From Polynucleobacter sp. AP-Ainpum-60-G11 (GTDB taxonomy: Bacteria > Pseudomonadota > Gammaproteobacteria > Burkholderiales > Burkholderiaceae), in assembly GCF_018688375.1 (NCBI RefSeq), contig NZ_CP061318.1, forward strand, positions 248,001-312,000: a stretch of DNA of 64,000 bases, in the 5' to 3' direction. Each line of letters opens with the position of its first letter. The stretch's first letter is position 1. Of the stretch, positions 63,205 through 64,000 are shown piece by piece. The translations under genes and the position numbers were made by a program. The notes beneath the pieces were generated by a model that saw only the letters and a list, made by a program, of their open reading frames with translations, was not told where the DNA came from and made no database searches.

Positions 63205-64000
63205 TGTCGCAGATTACACCCCCGTTAGTCAGCATAATCATAAATTGCTTCAACGGTGAAAAATACCTAAGGGATGCATTAGATAGCGTGCTCAACCAAA
63301 GTTATCGGAATTGGGAGATAATTTTCTTTGATAATTGCTCGACAGATCAGAGCGAAGAAATTTTTAAAAGCTACACAGACTCAAGGTTAAAATATTATAA
63401 AGCTAATGATCATATAAGCTCATTATATGAGGCCAGAAACCGAGCTATAGATTGTGCAAATGGTGAGTATTTTGCATTCCTGGATGTAGACGATTGGTGG
63501 GAATCTGAAAAGCTTTTTGAACAAATGTACGCATTTAAAGATCAGAGTATCGGATTAGTATGCTCTAATTTTTATATAATAAATGAAGTTACAGGAAGAA
63601 CTAAAAAAAGATTCAAAAAAAATATAGATAACGAGATTAATATAAATACACTTTTAAAGTCGTATTATGTAGGCTTATTGACTATCGTTGTCAGTAGACG
63701 TGTATATGAGTCTCTAGAAAAAAAATTTGATCCAAGATTTCATATTATAGGTGATTTTGATTTTGTATTGAGAGTTTTGGAGCATTCCAGTATTAGATGC
63801 TTAAACGACCCTCTTGCATATTACCGAATACACGGCAACAATGAAACTATTAAAAGCGGTAAAAAAATTATAGAAGAATACTCAATATGGATAGAGGAAT
63901 TCGAAGGAAAATATAAAAATAAATTTATGAATATAGCCCATATAAAAAATAGATTATATTTTTTTAAAAGCATAGAATATCTCATTGAAAATAACATTAA
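63204..64000 (+). CDS. Family 2 glycosyltransferase, 3' end outside window
   Basis: A GT2 enzyme open to the window end (about 265 codons visible). The N-terminus reads VSIIINCFNGEKYLRDALDS, followed by FFDNCSTDQSEE and the metal-binding AFLDVDDWWES (about 91-101), then a late DFDFVLRVLEHS acceptor-region motif. The ATG overlaps the previous stop by 1 nt (TAATG). The sugar cannot be deduced. It shows that the locus continues beyond the window. Confidence 0.9.
   Translation, partial: MSQITPPLVSIIINCFNGEKYLRDALDSVLNQSYRNWEIIFFDNCSTDQSEEIFKSYTDSRLKYYKANDHISSLYEARNRAIDCANGEYFAFLDVDDWWESEKLFEQMYAFKDQSIGLVCSNFYIINEVTGRTKKRFKKNIDNEININTLLKSYYVGLLTIVVSRRVYESLEKKFDPRFHIIGDFDFVLRVLEHSSIRCLNDPLAYYRIHGNNETIKSGKKIIEEYSIWIEEFEGKYKNKFMNIAHIKNRLYFFKSIEYLIENNI

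Noticed and set aside
34500..64000. Insertion sequences, integrase or att sites bordering the glycan locus
   Set aside because: No transposase, integrase (apart from core XerD at 30.8 kb) or flanking direct repeat was seen.

Overview
The window looks like a chromosome segment from a small-genome freshwater betaproteobacterium of the Burkholderiaceae, most likely Polynucleobacter or a close relative. The reasons are the gene contents and orders exbB-exbD-lpxK-trm112-kdsB-adk, tolQ-tolR-tolA-tolB-pal-cpoB-queC, glyA-nrdR, ribBX-ribH-nusB, ribD-ribE with a minor-pilin cluster and rfbBDAC-waaC. The genus is inferred from these features, not proven. No rRNA, tRNA, IS element, prophage or CRISPR array was seen.

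Positions 1-34,500 are compact core genome of moderate GC. In order they hold: the dTDP-L-rhamnose operon (rfbB cut by the window edge, rfbD, rfbA, rfbC) and heptosyltransferase waaC; a TolC-type outer membrane channel facing uppP, a DUF2721 membrane protein and trmB; a leftward gabD and a leftward riboflavin/NusB operon (ribBX-ribH-nusB); a rightward minor-pilin cluster (PilV/PilW/PilX/FimT-like, with long overlaps) running into ribD-ribE; a RelE/Phd-type toxin-antitoxin pair; queC and the Tol-Pal operon; glyA-nrdR; the lipid A/Kdo operon exbBD-lpxK-trm112-kdsB-adk; then xseA, murB, yajQ-xerD, plsY-MAPEG, folE and a Tat-exported HiPIP. Strong hairpin terminators separate the convergent units.

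Positions 34,500-64,000 are a single rightward, visibly A+T-rich surface-glycan locus with start/stop overlaps at many junctions. It begins with galE and a PglK-like ABC flippase and continues past the right edge. It can be read as modules. (a) kdnB-kdnA, the oxidase/aminotransferase pair that makes 8-amino-3,8-dideoxy-octulosonate (Kdo8N) from Kdo. (b) A NeuB-type ulosonate synthase with an SpsF-type cytidylyltransferase. (c) An acyl-carrier module: a double-hotdog dehydratase fused to an SDR reductase, an FkbH-type HAD/acyltransferase, an acyl carrier protein and an AAC(3)-type N-acyltransferase, followed by a DUF4910 aminopeptidase-like protein and a radical SAM/SPASM enzyme. (d) A cassette of 6-phosphogluconolactonase-like, 2-hydroxyacid dehydrogenase, NAD-epimerase, FkbM methyltransferase, HAD phosphatase, HpcH/HpaI aldolase, SGNH-like hydrolase and a divergent second KdsB, flanked by LIC12162- and TIGR04326-type surface carbohydrate proteins. 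(e) A CDP-6-deoxyhexose module (rfbG, RmlC-like epimerase, rfbF) with two further DegT aminotransferases and a glycosyltransferase.

The most interesting hypothesis is that this locus makes one or more unusual acidic 2-keto-3-deoxy sugars. One would be built by a NeuB-type, PEP-using synthase and one possibly by a pyruvate aldolase. They would be activated by dedicated CMP-transferases distinct from the housekeeping kdsB, and an amino sugar would be acylated from an ACP-bound acyl group. The gene families are visible in the sequence; the pathways and products are inference.
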